A DNA stretch of 64,000 nucleotides from contig OZ024826.1 in the NCBI GenBank assembly GCA_964016985.1, forward strand, positions 3,153,552 through 3,217,551, given 5' to 3'. A model generated the notes under the pieces. The model searched no databases and was not told where the DNA came from. It worked only from the letters and a program-made list of their open reading frames with translations. This document shows, one piece after another, positions 21,319-32,796 of this stretch. Within the stretch, counting starts at the first letter, position 1; each line of letters begins with the position of its first letter. The position numbers and the translations under genes were made by a program. The stretch comes from Anodontia alba (lineage: Eukaryota; Mollusca; Bivalvia; Lucinida; Lucinidae).

Positions 21319-22210
21319 CTGATGATTCTTGCAAAGATTCAGCCCCAAGGCACCCTCGGTTATGGAGAAGATTTTTAAAGGTTTTTACCATATATGTGCA
21401 TGGTGGCCATCTTGGGTCAACGGACCATGACCATTTTAGCAATCTTTCGTTCCCCCACCCTAAGGAGGCTCCACATGAAATCTGAGCAAAATTGGCTCAG
21501 CGGCTTCAGAGGAGAAGTCATTTGAAAATGTTAATGGACGGAGGAAAAGTGATCACTATAGCTCATCCTGAGCAGAGGTCAGGTGGGTTAAAAAAAAAAA
21601 GTCCCACCCCCTGGCGGCCATGGTTTTTGACCTATCATGATGGCTTGAACAATCTTGGTAGAAAGTTACAAAAGAAACATTCCTGCCGTGTTATATTGAA
21701 ATCGGTCCAGTGGTTTCTGACAAGAAGATTTTTAAACTTTTCTGTATAGATATATAGGGAAAATAAGCCCCACCCTCTGGTGGCCATGTTTTTTGAGGAA
21801 TCCAAATGGCTTGAACAATCTTGGTAGAGGATTACTAAAGGAACCTTTCTGTAAAATTATATTGAAATTGGCCCAGTGTTTCTGACAAGAAGCTTTTAAA
21901 AGTTTTCCATATAGATATATACATGTAGGAAAAATAAGCTCCGTCCCCTGGCAGCCATGTTTTTTGACGAATCCAGATGGCTTGAACAATCTTGGTACAG
22001 GATCACCAAACAAACATTCCTGCAAAATTATATTGAAATCGGTCCAGTGGTTTCTGACAAGAAGATTTTTAAAGTTTTCTATATAGATATAAAGGGAAAA
22101 TAAGCCCCGCCCCCTGGCGGCCATGTTTTTTGACGAATCCAAATGGCTTGAACAATCTTGGTAGAGGATCATCAAAGTAACACTCCTGCAAATTTATATT
22201 GAAATTGGTC
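21319..22210 (+). repeat. Satellite array, ~165-bp unit (CCTGGCGGCCATG)
   Basis: After a diverged leading part (21319-21590), four units run to 22210. Each has AAGCCCC(A/G)CCCCCTGG.GGCCATG, then TGGCTTGAACAATCTTGGTA, then CGGTCCAGTGGTTTCTGACA. The 147-residue minus-strand frame repeats with the unit and is an artefact of the array. Confidence 0.85.
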
Positions 22211-22363
22211 ATACTTTACTTGATGTATTTGGCCAGACAGTCCCGAGCAAACATTGTAAACCCCCATGAGATGCTACAAAATGCGGTGTCACATCAGGGG
22301 CTTAACTGTTTGCCACCCATTGAGCTATTTTTAGACAAAACATTCGGTAGTAAATTGTACTTG
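22211..22363. other. Dispersed short repeat
   Basis: Contains the TTTGGCCAGACAGTCCCGAGCA and ATCAGGGGCTTAACTGTTTGCCACCCA phrases of the window-wide 'TGATC..CACTGTTTGC' family. Confidence 0.45.
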
Positions 22364-24470
22364 TTAGCTCACCTGAGCGCAAAGTGCTCATGGTGAACTA
22401 TTGTGGTCAGTCAATGTCCGTCGTCCGTCATGCGACGTCAACAATTGATTTAAAAGCCTACTCCTACACCCCTGGGCAAATTGACTCGATACTTGGTAGG
22501 AAGCATCGGGGTGACTTGTACATCAAAAATAGCTAAAATCATGCCGATCGGAAATCCAAGATGGCCGCCATGGCCGCCATCTTGAAAATCTATTTTTCGC
22601 TTCTTCTCCTGAACCGAAAGGCCAATTGACTCCAAACTTTCTAGGAAGCACTGGGGTGACTTGTAGATCAAAAATAGTTAAAATCTTGCCAATCGAAAAT
22701 CCAAGATGGCTGCCATGGCAGCCATCTTAAATCTATTTTTAGCTTCTTCTCCTGAACGGAAAGGCCAATTGACTCCAAACTTGCTAGGAAGCATCGGGGT
22801 GACTTGTAGATCAAAACCAGCTAAAATTGTGTTGATCAGAAATCCAAGATGGCCACCATCTTGAAAATCTATTTTTCGCTTCTTCTCCTGAACGGAAAGG
22901 CCAATTGACTCCAAACTTGCTAAGAAGCATCGGGGTGACTTGTAGATCAAAAATAGCTAAAATCATGCTGATCGGAAATCCAAGATGGCCGCCATGGCAG
23001 CCATCTTGAAAATCTATTTTTCGCTTCTTCTCCTGAACCGAAAGGCCAATTGACTCCAAACTTGCTAGGAAGCATAGGGGTGACTTATAGATCAAAAGAC
23101 GCTAAAATCATTCCAAACGGAAATCCAAGATGGCCACCATGGTGGCCATTTTGAAAATCTATTTTTCGCTTCTTCTCCTGAGCCGAAAGGCCAACTGACT
23201 CCAAACTTGGTAGGAAGCATCAGGGTGACTTGTAGATCAAAAATAGCTAAAACCATGCTGATCGGAAGTCCAAGAGGGCCACCCTGGTGGCCATCTTGAA
23301 AATCTTTTTTTCGCTTCTTCTCCTAAACCCAAAAGCTAGTTGACTTGAAACTTGGTAGGAAGCATCGGGGTGACTTATAGATTAAAAATGGCTAAAATCG
23401 TTCTGATTGGAAATCCAAGATGGCTGCCATGGTGGCCATTTTGAAAATGTAGATTTTTCACTTCTTCTCCTGAATCAAAAGGCTTATTGGCTTTAAACTA
23501 GGTAGGAAGCATCAGGGTGACCTGTAGATCAAAAATAGATAAAATCATCCCTATCAGAAATCCAAGATGGCCGCTATGACAGCCATCTTTAAAATCTATT
23601 TTTCGCTTCTTCTCCTGAATTGAAAGGCCATTTGACTCAAAACTTGGTAGGAAGCATTTAGGTGACTTGTAGATCTAAAATAGCTTAAATTGTTTGGATA
23701 GGAAATCCAAGATGGCTGTCATGGCGGCCATCTTGAAACTCTTTTCCTTTCACTTATTTTCCTGAACCAAAGGGCCAGTTAATTTGAAAATTGGTAGGAA
23801 GCATCAGGATGACATGTTGATATAAAAATAGCTAAAATCCTTCCGATTGGAAATCCAAGATGGCGGCCATCTTGAAAATCTATTTTTCTTTACTTCTTCT
23901 GAACTGAAAGACCATTTATTGACTCGAAACTTGGTAGGAAGCATCAGGGTGACTTGTAGATCAAAAAACGCTCAAATGGTTGCGATAAGAAATCTCAAAT
24001 TGCGGCTATGGTGGCCAGCTTGAAAATCTGTTTTGAACTTTTTCCCCTGAACCGAAAGGGCAATTGACTTAAAGTTCATTGGAAGTATCGAAGTGACTTG
24101 TAGATCAACAGTGGCTAAAAGTCATTCTGATTGGAAATCCAAGATGGCTACCATCTTGTTTATGTTTATTATATTTCCCTGCCACTGTGCTGTTTACATG
24201 TATAAAATCATGATTCTTCAGAAACCACTTAGGCAATAGCAACCAAATTTCACATTGATCCTACTGTTGAAATGTGATTGAGAGTTTGTTCAAATGATCA
24301 CGCTCCATTGACTGTCTTGCCATATATAATATTCATCTTAAAAATTAAGAACTGCTTAAAGGATGATCTTTTCATTAGTTGCGATGACAGGATTGGAAAA
24401 ATGTTACATAACATCTGCATATCTGCACTCACAATGCTACTCAGGTGAGTGGCCCGTGGGCCTCTTGTTT
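22364..24470 (+). mobile_element. Satellite-bearing Helentron-like element
   Basis: It starts TTAGCTCACCTGAGCGCAAA, with a GTCCGTCGTCCGTC leader. A tandem core (22448-24150) follows, then a unique 3' part ending with CTCAGGTGAG (24440-24449), a GGCCCGTGGGCC hairpin (24451-24462) and TCTTGTTT. The 5' CTCACCTGAG (22368-22377) and the 3' CTCAGGTGAG are exact inverted repeats, the second lying subterminally before the hairpin. That layout is known from non-autonomous Helentrons and 'pearl'-type bivalve elements. It lacks a CTRR terminus, so the class is inferred. No coding region. Confidence 0.6.
22448..24150 (+). repeat. Tandem core, ~12 units of ~145 bp, with paired YY1-like sites
   Basis: Each unit contains GGCCAATTGACTCCAAACTT, TAGGAAGCATCGGGGTGACT, then CCAAGATGGCCGCCATGG.. 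and CCATCTTGAAAATCTATTT. The AAGATGGC and GCCATCTT halves form a palindromic pair close to the YY1 consensus. Units decay towards 24100. The several short minus-strand frames sharing FLASLESIGLSVQEKKRKIDF are translations of this unit, not genes. Confidence 0.88.
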
Positions 24471-26323
24471 AATTTTAAATAAAGTATGGTAAGGAGTTGA
24501 GGTGAGTAACCGACCCAGAAATCAAATTTCGGGTAAGGTGTTCACATGCTGTGTTTAAAGGAGTGTAGATATTGATGTAGTGTATGTACAAGAATCTCAG
24601 ACATGTGACAGACTATTGAAGCGATATAATTATGAGCCTCTTCATGGGATAAAAATCTTATGCCATATGCGAACAACAAAGACACGTGGTTTTTGCTATG
24701 CGCAGTCTGATCAGCACCGTTGTTGTTCGCTGTCTAGACAGTAAACAACCTATCAAAACTTTCAAGACTAGCTCATCTGGCACAATGGCCGAGTTAGCCA
24801 GTCTACGGCTGAGTAAGCAGGTCTGAGTCTTATTTGGTCGAAAACCTCGAAGACAGGTTTTTCATGTAGTTGCTTATATATTATCTGTACTTTGACAAAG
24901 TGCAGGGAGACTTTGTAGCGGCATCACACAGTGCTAAACACAAGCTACAATTGGATTAATTAACGCATAATTTTACTGCAAGAATATTTTATTTTCGGGC
25001 TTCAGAAGGGGGAAAATAGGACCTTATGCACATACTCCTTTCAACTTCTTAAACCTCATTGAAATATATTTATATCGGAAAGATTATTAAATCCAGAAAA
25101 TAGGAGCTAAATTTTGCAGTAAGGAGGGTGTACATGCCGAAAAATTGTTATGCCATGAATTATACGATTTTTGCTTAAAGGATCTGTTTTAAGGTCTTTG
25201 TGAACATGTCGCTTTGCGACAAATGTCTTATATTGAATTAATTTTCTCCGTAACACATTATCCAAGTTGATAAAATAATATATAGAGGCTGTTGCATTAT
25301 GTGAGGGATTTTTACAGATCCCTCATTTATTATTCGGAACTAGCGAAACTATTTGGAACTAGCCAAATCAGTGGAGAACTTCACATTCATCACAAGGGCA
25401 GATAACCTAAGGCGAAGGACAAAGTCTTTGGTGTGATATTTCAAGGAAGGCTAGTACTCTGTATCAGCCAATAAAGTCCAAATTTTGATCAGCCACTTAT
25501 TTGGAAATTATTATGAAGCATAACTTTACCTGGTTCTAGCCAAATGACTGTATCTGATCAGTTGTGCCAGCTTTAGTGTTCAGACAACAAAATTCACTTG
25601 CCTACACCTATATACTTATGTGTGTGCAGAGTTGGAGCATGGGCATGTCACTATGACTTTGAGGATTCAAAATGTTCTTGGTATTTTTGCAGCTAATAAA
25701 AATTGTCCAGATAATTGAGGAGTGTGGGTAAAAAATATTTCAGTCATTATAAATAAAGATAAAGAGCCTTAAATAAAAGGTTGCATATAAGAATTTAAGA
25801 AATAGACAACATAAGCTGTGTAGAGCTTTTAATGCTTATGTTCTTTCAACGGCTAGCCCTACTGGGATGTCCAACAGAACCATGATCAAAATCAAGATTT
25901 GTGATCTAGTTTGCTAAGTTTTTACTATACATATGTGTACAGTATAATAATTACTGTATTTTTTAAGTCTAGTCCCATATAATTCACATCTTAGAATTTT
26001 TTGCTGTTATTATTTAGCCCGGTTTCATGTATTTTCACGTTACTAATGGTAAAACGTTTCATCATAACTACTTACAGAGACAAATGCTGAAAATAATTCT
26101 GAAGTCATCTAAATTATTATCTGAGCATTTATTTTATGTACAAATAATGCAGTTCTTTGGATTTGATTTGTGAAAGCATTTGTGTAAACAAGCCAACCAT
26201 GTTGCCGCCATTTTGAACCAAAAGCCATGTAACTTCGCGTTAATTAAATTTTTGGCAGAAAATCATCATGTAATTGTAATGTGATTTTTGCAAATTTTGG
26301 CCATTTTCAAAATAAAGTACGGA
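24471..26323. other. No gene seen
   Basis: AT-rich. Small inverted motifs (GAGGGATTTTTACAGATCCCTC near 25300) and GGAACTAGC/GCTAG repeats near 25340-25545. No exon-like frame recognised. Confidence 0.4.
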
Positions 26324-26574
26324 TACCGTATTAATCCGCCTATAAGACGATTTGTTTATAAGACGGGGGCTGTTTTTGGGCCCTTTCTAGGCAGGATTTT
26401 GCTTTTAATTAATTATAAGATGGGTTAAAAAAGTCGCCTGTCGGGAGACATTCCCTGCCACTCAGAAATTCCTAAAGTACATGAAGACATCGGCGATGAT
26501 TGGTCAGATTTGTAAGTGAATTTATCACAGAGCAGGAATTAAAAAAAACTCCCAACACCACTTACAAGCATGCA

Positions 26575-27924
26575 TACCGTATTTAACTGTGTATAACACG
26601 CACCTTATTTACCCAGAAAACGTTTATAAAAATCCGATGTGTATTATTTATAGGAACACCAAAATCGGGACAGAAATCACCAAGATAATCGGTCGCGAAA
26701 ACTCATGACATTCACGATCGCCCGTTAAAAATGCGAAATAGAATGATTGCTATAAGATATTCATGATGTTTTATACCTATCTCGCCCATACCAGGGTTCT
26801 GGCAGCTCAAAACGAGCAACTCGATCTGATTTGTAGTAATTTGATATCCTTTTCATGTCCATGCTTTTTTTGTTTACGCTTTTTTATTTTGCTGATCATG
26901 TGATCTCTTCAAAGGGAAACTACTCAAACAGGCATATGCATATGAATCTGTATTGATTACCGGACTTTGACAAGACTCAACCGTAACTTGAATAAATCAG
27001 CCTGCACAACTGATTTATTGTAGTTCAAAATAGGAAATAAATTTGATAGAACATAAATATTGGCACGAACGATCATACATTGAAAAAATAAAAAAGTATT
27101 TAAGTTTATGCAATTATTAAAATTATTGATAATAAACAAAACCAACTGGGCTTTTGAGGTAGGTAGATCGGTCATTTGCATTTTATCTTTTATTTTCTTA
27201 CCACCCAGCTAGCATTCTACGTAAATCTACATCGGGCCGTCATCGGCCCGTCAGCTACCCTGACGGGCCGATGACGGCCCGATATAGATTTACGTAGAAT
27301 GCTGACTGGGCATATGTTTATCTTTTTTTTTTTTTTTTTTTTTATTTAAACTTTTCTTCCAACTTACCAAAAAAATTGTTTGAAATAAACAATGTTTATG
27401 ATAAAGAAAATCAAACTACCAGCATACATCTGTGCACTTAATTGGTTAATTGGCAGTCAGAATGACAACTAGTCGACTTTAGTTGTTGTTTGCATTGCCC
27501 TGAGGCACTGAGTTGATAATTTCACGTCTCAGTTAAGAAAGTGACACAAAGAATGTGTTAATTATGAGAACACAAAAGAAATAACTACATTTTTATTATC
27601 ATAGCGTCTGCAGTGGGGAAGCAAAGAACTGCCTACACTACATCAAGTTGCCTGAGGCCCATGGTAACAGAGCTGCACAACGAAAATTCAGTTAGCATTA
27701 TCGTAAATTCGATCTGTTTCTACTCTAAACCTTCCGAGTTCGGCCATTTTCAACTCAATCTTAGTGAAATTTGACACTTAGTATCTGGTGACTTAGTAAA
27801 TAACGCACAGATAAATTCTTCGTGTTTTACATAGAACATCTCTTTTGTTTTATTTCAAAACTATTTAGCAAATATTCAGTGCGTGTTATACACGGGTGCG
27901 AGTAATACACAGAAAAATTCGGTA
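26575..27924. mobile_element. Middle transposon, inserted in the outer one
   Basis: Its left end TACCGTATTTAACTGTGTAT and right end (reverse complement TACCGAATTTTTCTGTGTAT) share the TACCG.ATT start with the outer element and a GTGTATAACACGCAC motif. A further CGTGTATAACACGCAC lies just inside the right end. The contents are non-coding. Confidence 0.65.
27204..27310. mobile_element. Innermost hairpin MITE (51-bp arms)
   Basis: Arms 27204-27254 and 27260-27310 pair at 48 of 51 positions around a 5-nt loop. The element begins CCCAGCTAGCATTCTACGTA and ends with the inverse. The GGGCCGTCATCGG core is related to the short tandem repeat at 54374-54535. It lies inside the middle element, so three elements are nested. 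Confidence 0.88.
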
Positions 27925-28160
27925 CTTCACCTACAAAATTACCTTGCTGCTATTTCTGTCAAGGGACGAAGGTAAACATTATATCCTTCTACCGGTTTCG
28001 AAGATCGGCATTTTCCGTGACCACGTGGCACCACCGGACTTTGCCGAAAATACCGATATGGCCAAAGATCTTGATTATAAGATGGGTCTGGATTTTTGGG
28101 GGCTTTTTTTTTTTTTTTTTTTTGGAAAAATCCCCGTCTTATAGGCGGATTAATACGGTA

Positions 28161-29036
28161 CCTTAGATTTGATATTTTCATAGAAAAAATAAGTTAGTCT
28201 TAGCTGTAAAAATTGATTTAATAGATATAGGTGTAAATGTCATTAAGGACTGTTATCACCACGGTCAATATATTTCTTTTCTAAGCGGAAATCACAAAAC
28301 AACAGTGTATTTCTGAAAACAAACCTTGCCCACTAAAGCGTGACTTTGTATTTAAAACATCCAGCAGGTAGGTGGCGCTGCCGTTTATTTTCATTGAGAA
28401 ATCAGTTTAACGCAATATTGAATTTAACGCGAAAATACATGGAGTATATTACTTTTATTCACACAGACTATTTAGGCTGACAAAATTAATCAGATAATTG
28501 ATTGATCTATAAATTCCACAAAAATGATTATCATTACAGATGTCTTATAATCAATGAGACGCCACATTTTGCGGCATCCCATCTGGGTCTACACTGTTTG
28601 CTCAGGCCTATTTGACCAAATACATACAGTAAAGTATAACATGGGAAGAGTCCTGCTCAGACAGACAAGTAAATTGACCAAATCTTTTGTGATAAATAAT
28701 CGATCACAATGACAGGAGTGATAATCGACCAGATTAGCCAGCCTTAGAGTCTATTTATACATTGTATTTGCTGTATGATGATTCTAGCGAATAAAAAGAA
28801 AAGAAAAAAAATGCAACAATGTATCCATTTAAAGATACTGCCTCCAGATTTGTGGGACTTTTACCCAACCCGATCACATGATGAACAGGCCCTGCCTAAG
28901 GCAACTCTGCCCTGGAGACTATAGGCAGCCCAACTACTTCGCTGGCCCCGATGGGCGGGGGCCGTGGTCTGTGGGTCGTGATTTCTGAATACCCGATAAT
29001 CAGTGCACGCCGGTAATAGGTACCAAGTTACGCTAC
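28161..29036. other. No gene; dispersed motif
   Basis: GAGACGCCACATTTTGCGGC and CATCTGGGTCTACACTGTTTGC near 28558-28602 belong to the window-wide short inverted repeat family. Nothing coding recognised. Confidence 0.45.
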
Positions 29037-29174
29037 ACTACCGGTCACAGGAGCTTGACATTGGATAATTTCTACTTATAGGGCCTGTCCTTCGAACCTT
29101 CGATTATTTCATAATCGTAGGGACAGGCCCTATAAGTAAAAATAAGCAAACGTCAAGCTCCTGTGCTACCGGTT
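29037..29174. mobile_element. Hairpin element with ~55-bp arms
   Basis: TACCGGTCACAGGAGCTTGACATT ... TATAGGGCCTGTCC is mirrored by GGACAGGCCCTATA ... GTCAAGCTCCTGTGCTACCGG around a roughly 30-nt loop. It lies upstream of the peptidase-like frame. Confidence 0.85.
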
Positions 29175-29580
29175 GCCTACATGAAATGCACTTTACGGCA
29201 TCAGGAATTTTGCTGAAGAACTGAACAAGTATCTGTTGTTGTTTTTCGCGTGCGACACACCATGAATTTCAAAAATGCAGGTAAAAGAAGCTTTCATGTC
29301 TGTAGCCTCGCGAAAAATAAACTGTTCGACAGCCGGTAGATTCTAGTAAACAAGCTGGTTGTCATACGACAACACACACAGTTGTCGCAACACCCAGAAG
29401 GTCGGAAACCAGACACGATACGTATCGCTGAGCACTTTCATTGGCTGACTGACATCACATGTCTCAGTCGAAACACTCGGTGTTATTCGCTTTAATCATT
29501 GCGACTTTTCAGGCCACGGCAAGGGTCCGTACACACAATTCTGTTCTATTCCATACGTGTTATCATTTGACGCCACCGTC
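29175..29580. other. Upstream region of the peptidase-like frame
   Basis: It holds a 25-codon frame (MNFKNAGKRSFHV start at about 29262) with an internal GCAG|GTAAAA donor-like site, and CATTGGCTGACTGACATCAC near 29438, which looks like a CCAAT/CRE-type promoter patch. Function not shown. Confidence 0.3.
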
Positions 29581-30219
29581 ATGGCTGCTTCTTCGCGGCT
29601 GCTTCTTCACAGCCACGAGGCGGTGTCGCTACAAGAAAATGCATCTGTATTATTGCAAGGAAGTATCCATCAAAGAGATGGGATATTTAGTCCTGATTCA
29701 AGAGGGCGTCAATGCCTACCATGTTGTTTAGTATTATTGGTGAAAGCTGTACAGAAAAGGATCTGTACCAACAAGTTGAATGTCAACAACATGAATGAAA
29801 TTCTGTTTGCAGGAGATAAATTATACAAGTATGCAAAAAAGAATGCCAAGACATATCATGACTATTTAGAGCCATGTGATTTGCCATCTTATTTTTCACT
29901 TGACAACCAGCATTATCCCTGGAAAGTGAAAAAAAAAAAAAAAAAAAAAAAAAAAACATTTTCAGGAAATTTAAATATCTTATCCTTAGTGGAGTATCCT
30001 TTCCTTGATTTAGAGACAGGACTCGCTATGACTTTCTCATTCAACCCATATGCAGTCTTCATTTGCAACGGCTTTTCTATTGCATTATTGGAACAAAGTG
30101 ACTGTTTCTACCTTTTTGAGTCACATGCAAGAGCTTCAGATGGAATGCCAAATGTTAATGGCAAAAACATTTTGTTAAAGAAAACAAATATAACTGGCAT
30201 TTTCCTTACATTTGCGTAG
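29581..30219 (+). CDS. C76-like (herpesvirus-tegument-type) cysteine peptidase domain of a transposon-linked protein
   Basis: A 212-residue frame. I chose ATG 29581 because its context (gccaccgtcATGg) is close to Kozak and the homologous part follows. It has SIHQRD, then SRGRQC with the presumed catalytic Cys45, LNEILFAGDKLY-like sequence, YPFLDLETGL, and finally CFYLFESHARASDGMP, in which the Asp/Ser-His pair of the family is seen as ESH. In other invertebrates similar domains precede Helitron-like replication proteins and PIF1 helicases; the role there is unproven, possibly deubiquitination. A long A-run (about 29930-29956) adds nine lysines without breaking the frame. The frame ends at TAG 30219 before the zinc region. 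Confidence 0.55.
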   Translation: MAASSRLLLHSHEAVSLQENASVLLQGSIHQRDGIFSPDSRGRQCLPCCLVLLVKAVQKRICTNKLNVNNMNEILFAGDKLYKYAKKNAKTYHDYLEPCDLPSYFSLDNQHYPWKVKKKKKKKKKTFSGNLNILSLVEYPFLDLETGLAMTFSFNPYAVFICNGFSIALLEQSDCFYLFESHARASDGMPNVNGKNILLKKTNITGIFLTFA

Positions 30220-30327
30220 ATTGTTTAGTTTTGATAATTCCTTTACTACAACAGCGGTGAGTCAGTTTGATTTGCATTCGCTCTGTATATCTCATGTTTG
30301 CAGGGAGACCATAAAATGATATCAATG

Positions 30328-30829
30328 AGCTGGGTTTCAAATTTGTGACATAACTACCTATCCTCCTTTACAAGAATGTATTTCATTTGAGTTGTGTCCA
30401 TCACAGCCTTATGCTTCCTCCCAGCTTGCTGACAGCTTAAATGAACACGGTTCCGCATTACTTGATTCACCCCTTATATGTGAAGAATTGCAAACCTCCC
30501 TGAATAAGAAACTTAAGTTAAGTGACACATCAAAAGATGGTTTGAGCAGTAAGAAATTTAAAAACAAAGAAAGTGCTATAGTCACACAGTTTCACAAGTT
30601 GGTGTCTTGTGGTCCCCAGTACATATGTACAAATTGTTGTCAAACATTTTTCAGACATTCTGATGTTAAATTTGATATTCAGGGTCTAAAGCCCGAGATG
30701 AAAAGACTCTGTACATTAGGACATAAAAGTGTGGAGGATAAGGAATGGATCTGTCAACAATGTGCTAATAGTTTGAAGAAAAATAACTTGAACAAATATC
30801 TTCCTTTTTGTCAAGCCCGCTTGTGCTGA
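30328..30829 (+). pseudogene. DUF6570-like zinc region, N-terminal part of a Helitron-type replicase/helicase
   Basis: The frame is open from about 30329; the first ATG-like start is not obvious. It contains CGPQYICTNCCQTFF and later EWICQQCANSLKKN, the two Cys-x2-Cys pairs that sit ahead of the Helitron_like_N domain in animal Helitron proteins. It ends with a TGA at about 30827-30829, and no Rep HUH motif or helicase follows. With the frame upstream it forms a decayed 5' part of one transposon protein. Weak splice signals (GTGAGT at 30256, TTGCAG at 30303) could join them, but the stop at 30219 precedes that donor. Confidence 0.55.
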
Positions 30830-32019
30830 GCAAGACATAGTCACCATAGCTGCATAGTGTATATTAGTGAGTCCATCCGTATTTGTCCGTCCTAGCTAGA
30901 AATTTTGCATGCAGAATCATCTTTCAGTGTAGTTTGAAATTTCTCCAAGACTTGGCCTTGAGGTCAGATTTGTCAAGGACATGCACTTACCAGCAGAATT
31001 TAAGAGTTTTTAAAGAAAGTCTTCTATTCAGGAAGTGCAATGCCCAGATGCTTGATATATTCCATAGAGCTCCATCTTATCGTATAGTATTAGTAGCATT
31101 GGAATGTCGTCTATCTTCTTTGCATGTATTGTGTAAAATTGCATAGAAGATACACAGCACTCCATTAGTACTTTACAAGCTAGCAGACTCTTAGGACTAT
31201 CAGTCCTTTGATTTTTTTATGTTTCAGCTGCGGAGTATCAAAGGGTATGGCCGAACAACAGCTGGTAGTCCCAATGCGCAAGGCCGGCGACGTATTTGGC
31301 CCAAAGCCTCGGATGATTTCTAATCGCCCAGTTTTAGTTTTGGATTAAGGGTGGTGGTCGCCTGAATCTTCCTTCATTCATTTTCATGTGACAAGCACTT
31401 TTATCCAGGCTGGCCCATTTTTCCCGTGTCACTTTGCACGTGCTGCGGCTGCCAAGAAAATAGTTTGAACCCCTGAAGCACTGCTGAAAATTCTAGAGGA
31501 GATGTCGATCTAACTGTTTTAGTATTTTACAGTGAAAATAAGGCTGAACATTTCATGTGAATCGTCTGTCTAGCAGACGATTCACATGTTACGCCACGCT
31601 TAATTTACACAGGAAAATAAGAAGAAAAAGAAAATGAAAATGCCGTCTGCTGAATATGCTAAGCGGTTCGAGGGTTAAAGTAGTGATACATTTCATTTGA
31701 CAAGGGAGACAGAAACGAACACGCTGGAATGTATCTACACTGCTCGGATCGAGGCCTGGACGGTTGATGACTGGACCAGGATTAGGACTGTCCATTCAAA
31801 TCACCACTTAATGATGACGGTGACTTGATGTCTTATGTCTCTTTCAACAATAACAAAAAATAAAAGAAATTCTTTAAGTCATATCGAGATGATAGAACGC
31901 GGCGTCTGGTCAGGGTATTCATTGTTTGCAAAACAGTTTAGCCGTTTTTCTCTAGGAATATCTAAATCTCATAGCCGGATGTACCTAAAATGGACGAGCC
32001 AGAATCTTACATGTTTTGC

Positions 32020-32025
<6 letters not shown>
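30830..32025. other. No gene; foldback fragments
   Basis: Holds a GTCCATCCGTATTTGTCCGTCC stretch typical of the satellite-element leaders (30871-30893), a perfect hairpin GTGAATCGTCTG..CAGACGATTCAC (31558-31586) in a decayed GTCGTCTGCTG-family copy (to about 31665), and a GCGGCGTCTGGTCAGGGTAT motif (31899). Confidence 0.45.

Positions 32026-32065
<40 letters not shown>
32026..32065. repeat. (CT)n microsatellite
   Basis: About 20 CT units. Confidence 0.92.
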
Positions 32066-32068
<3 letters not shown>

Positions 32069-32149
32069 AAAGCTCTTTCTTTTGCTTTCTTTTACCTCTT
32101 GCAAATATGACATGTCTCCTTTCGAGGTAGAAGTTGTTTGCACTGACTT

Positions 32150-32312
32150 TATTGGAAAAATGATATCGCACCGGCGGGAATCGAACGCGATTCGATCCCC
32201 ACTTATCATGAAACACATGTATTTGCTACGGTCATTCGCTCCTTCCACTGCTTCAAGATTGGCAGTTTCAAGTTTCTGGCGGAATGGGGTTCAGTGTACT
32301 GGTTAACCACTT
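32150..32312 (+). mobile_element. Degenerate copy of the tRNA SINE
   Basis: It shares GGTCATTCGCTCCTTCC, TTCAAGA..GGCAGTT and AGTTTCTGGCGGAA with the body of the SINE at 17632. The head is decayed to CGGGAATCGAACGCG. Confidence 0.6.
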
Positions 32313-32724
32313 ATTGTATAAGCATGCCCCCTCTTTACTGGCGCGATTCATAAAAAAATGCTGTTCACAATCCCATTTCGCATGGTCCATACTCGTAAAG
32401 CAATTGCAGTTAACTCCCTTCTGATAGTCAGTTGCAGTTAGCTCCCTTAAAAGAGTAAAAACCTGCGGTGTGAAGACATTTCCCCGCATTTATCAGAGTA
32501 CAAATGATTATTATGTTATGTCTCTTACAGTATATACATTAATAACATTATCTTTATTGGTTTATAGAGCAATCTTCAAAACTTTTGTTTCCATTTAAAG
32601 TGTTCTGTTTTTGTGTCTTCAACATGCGATATGCAAAACCAAGGCCGTAATTTATTAAACGACTAAAAGAGACGCATGTATAAACCTAGCATTGGCGGGA
32701 AATAATCTTCAAATAATATTTTCA

Positions 32725-32796
32725 TATGCCCTCGCGGACATTCTAGGCAGAGTCTTCCTGTATGCCCTCGCGGACATTCTAGGCAGAGTCTTCCTG
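32725..32796. repeat. Perfect 36-bp tandem duplication
   Basis: The unit TATGCCCTCGCGGACATTCT.. (ending TCTTCCTG) occurs twice back to back without differences. Confidence 0.95.

Larger units (their letters stand above)
26324..28160. mobile_element. Outer inverted-repeat transposon of a nested set
   Basis: Perfect 26-bp terminal inverted repeats, TACCGTATTAATCCGCCTAT.. at 26324-26349 and its reverse complement at 28135-28160. Without the insert, little over 480 bp belongs to it, with no transposase visible. No target duplication that I can identify. Confidence 0.8.

Noticed and set aside
21732..22175. 147-residue minus-strand frame
   Set aside because: The protein repeats with the 165-bp satellite unit; it is an array artefact.
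22450..23095. Several minus frames with the same FLASLESIGLSVQEKKRKIDF-type sequence
   Set aside because: Each is a translation of one unit of the 145-bp array, not a repeat protein gene.
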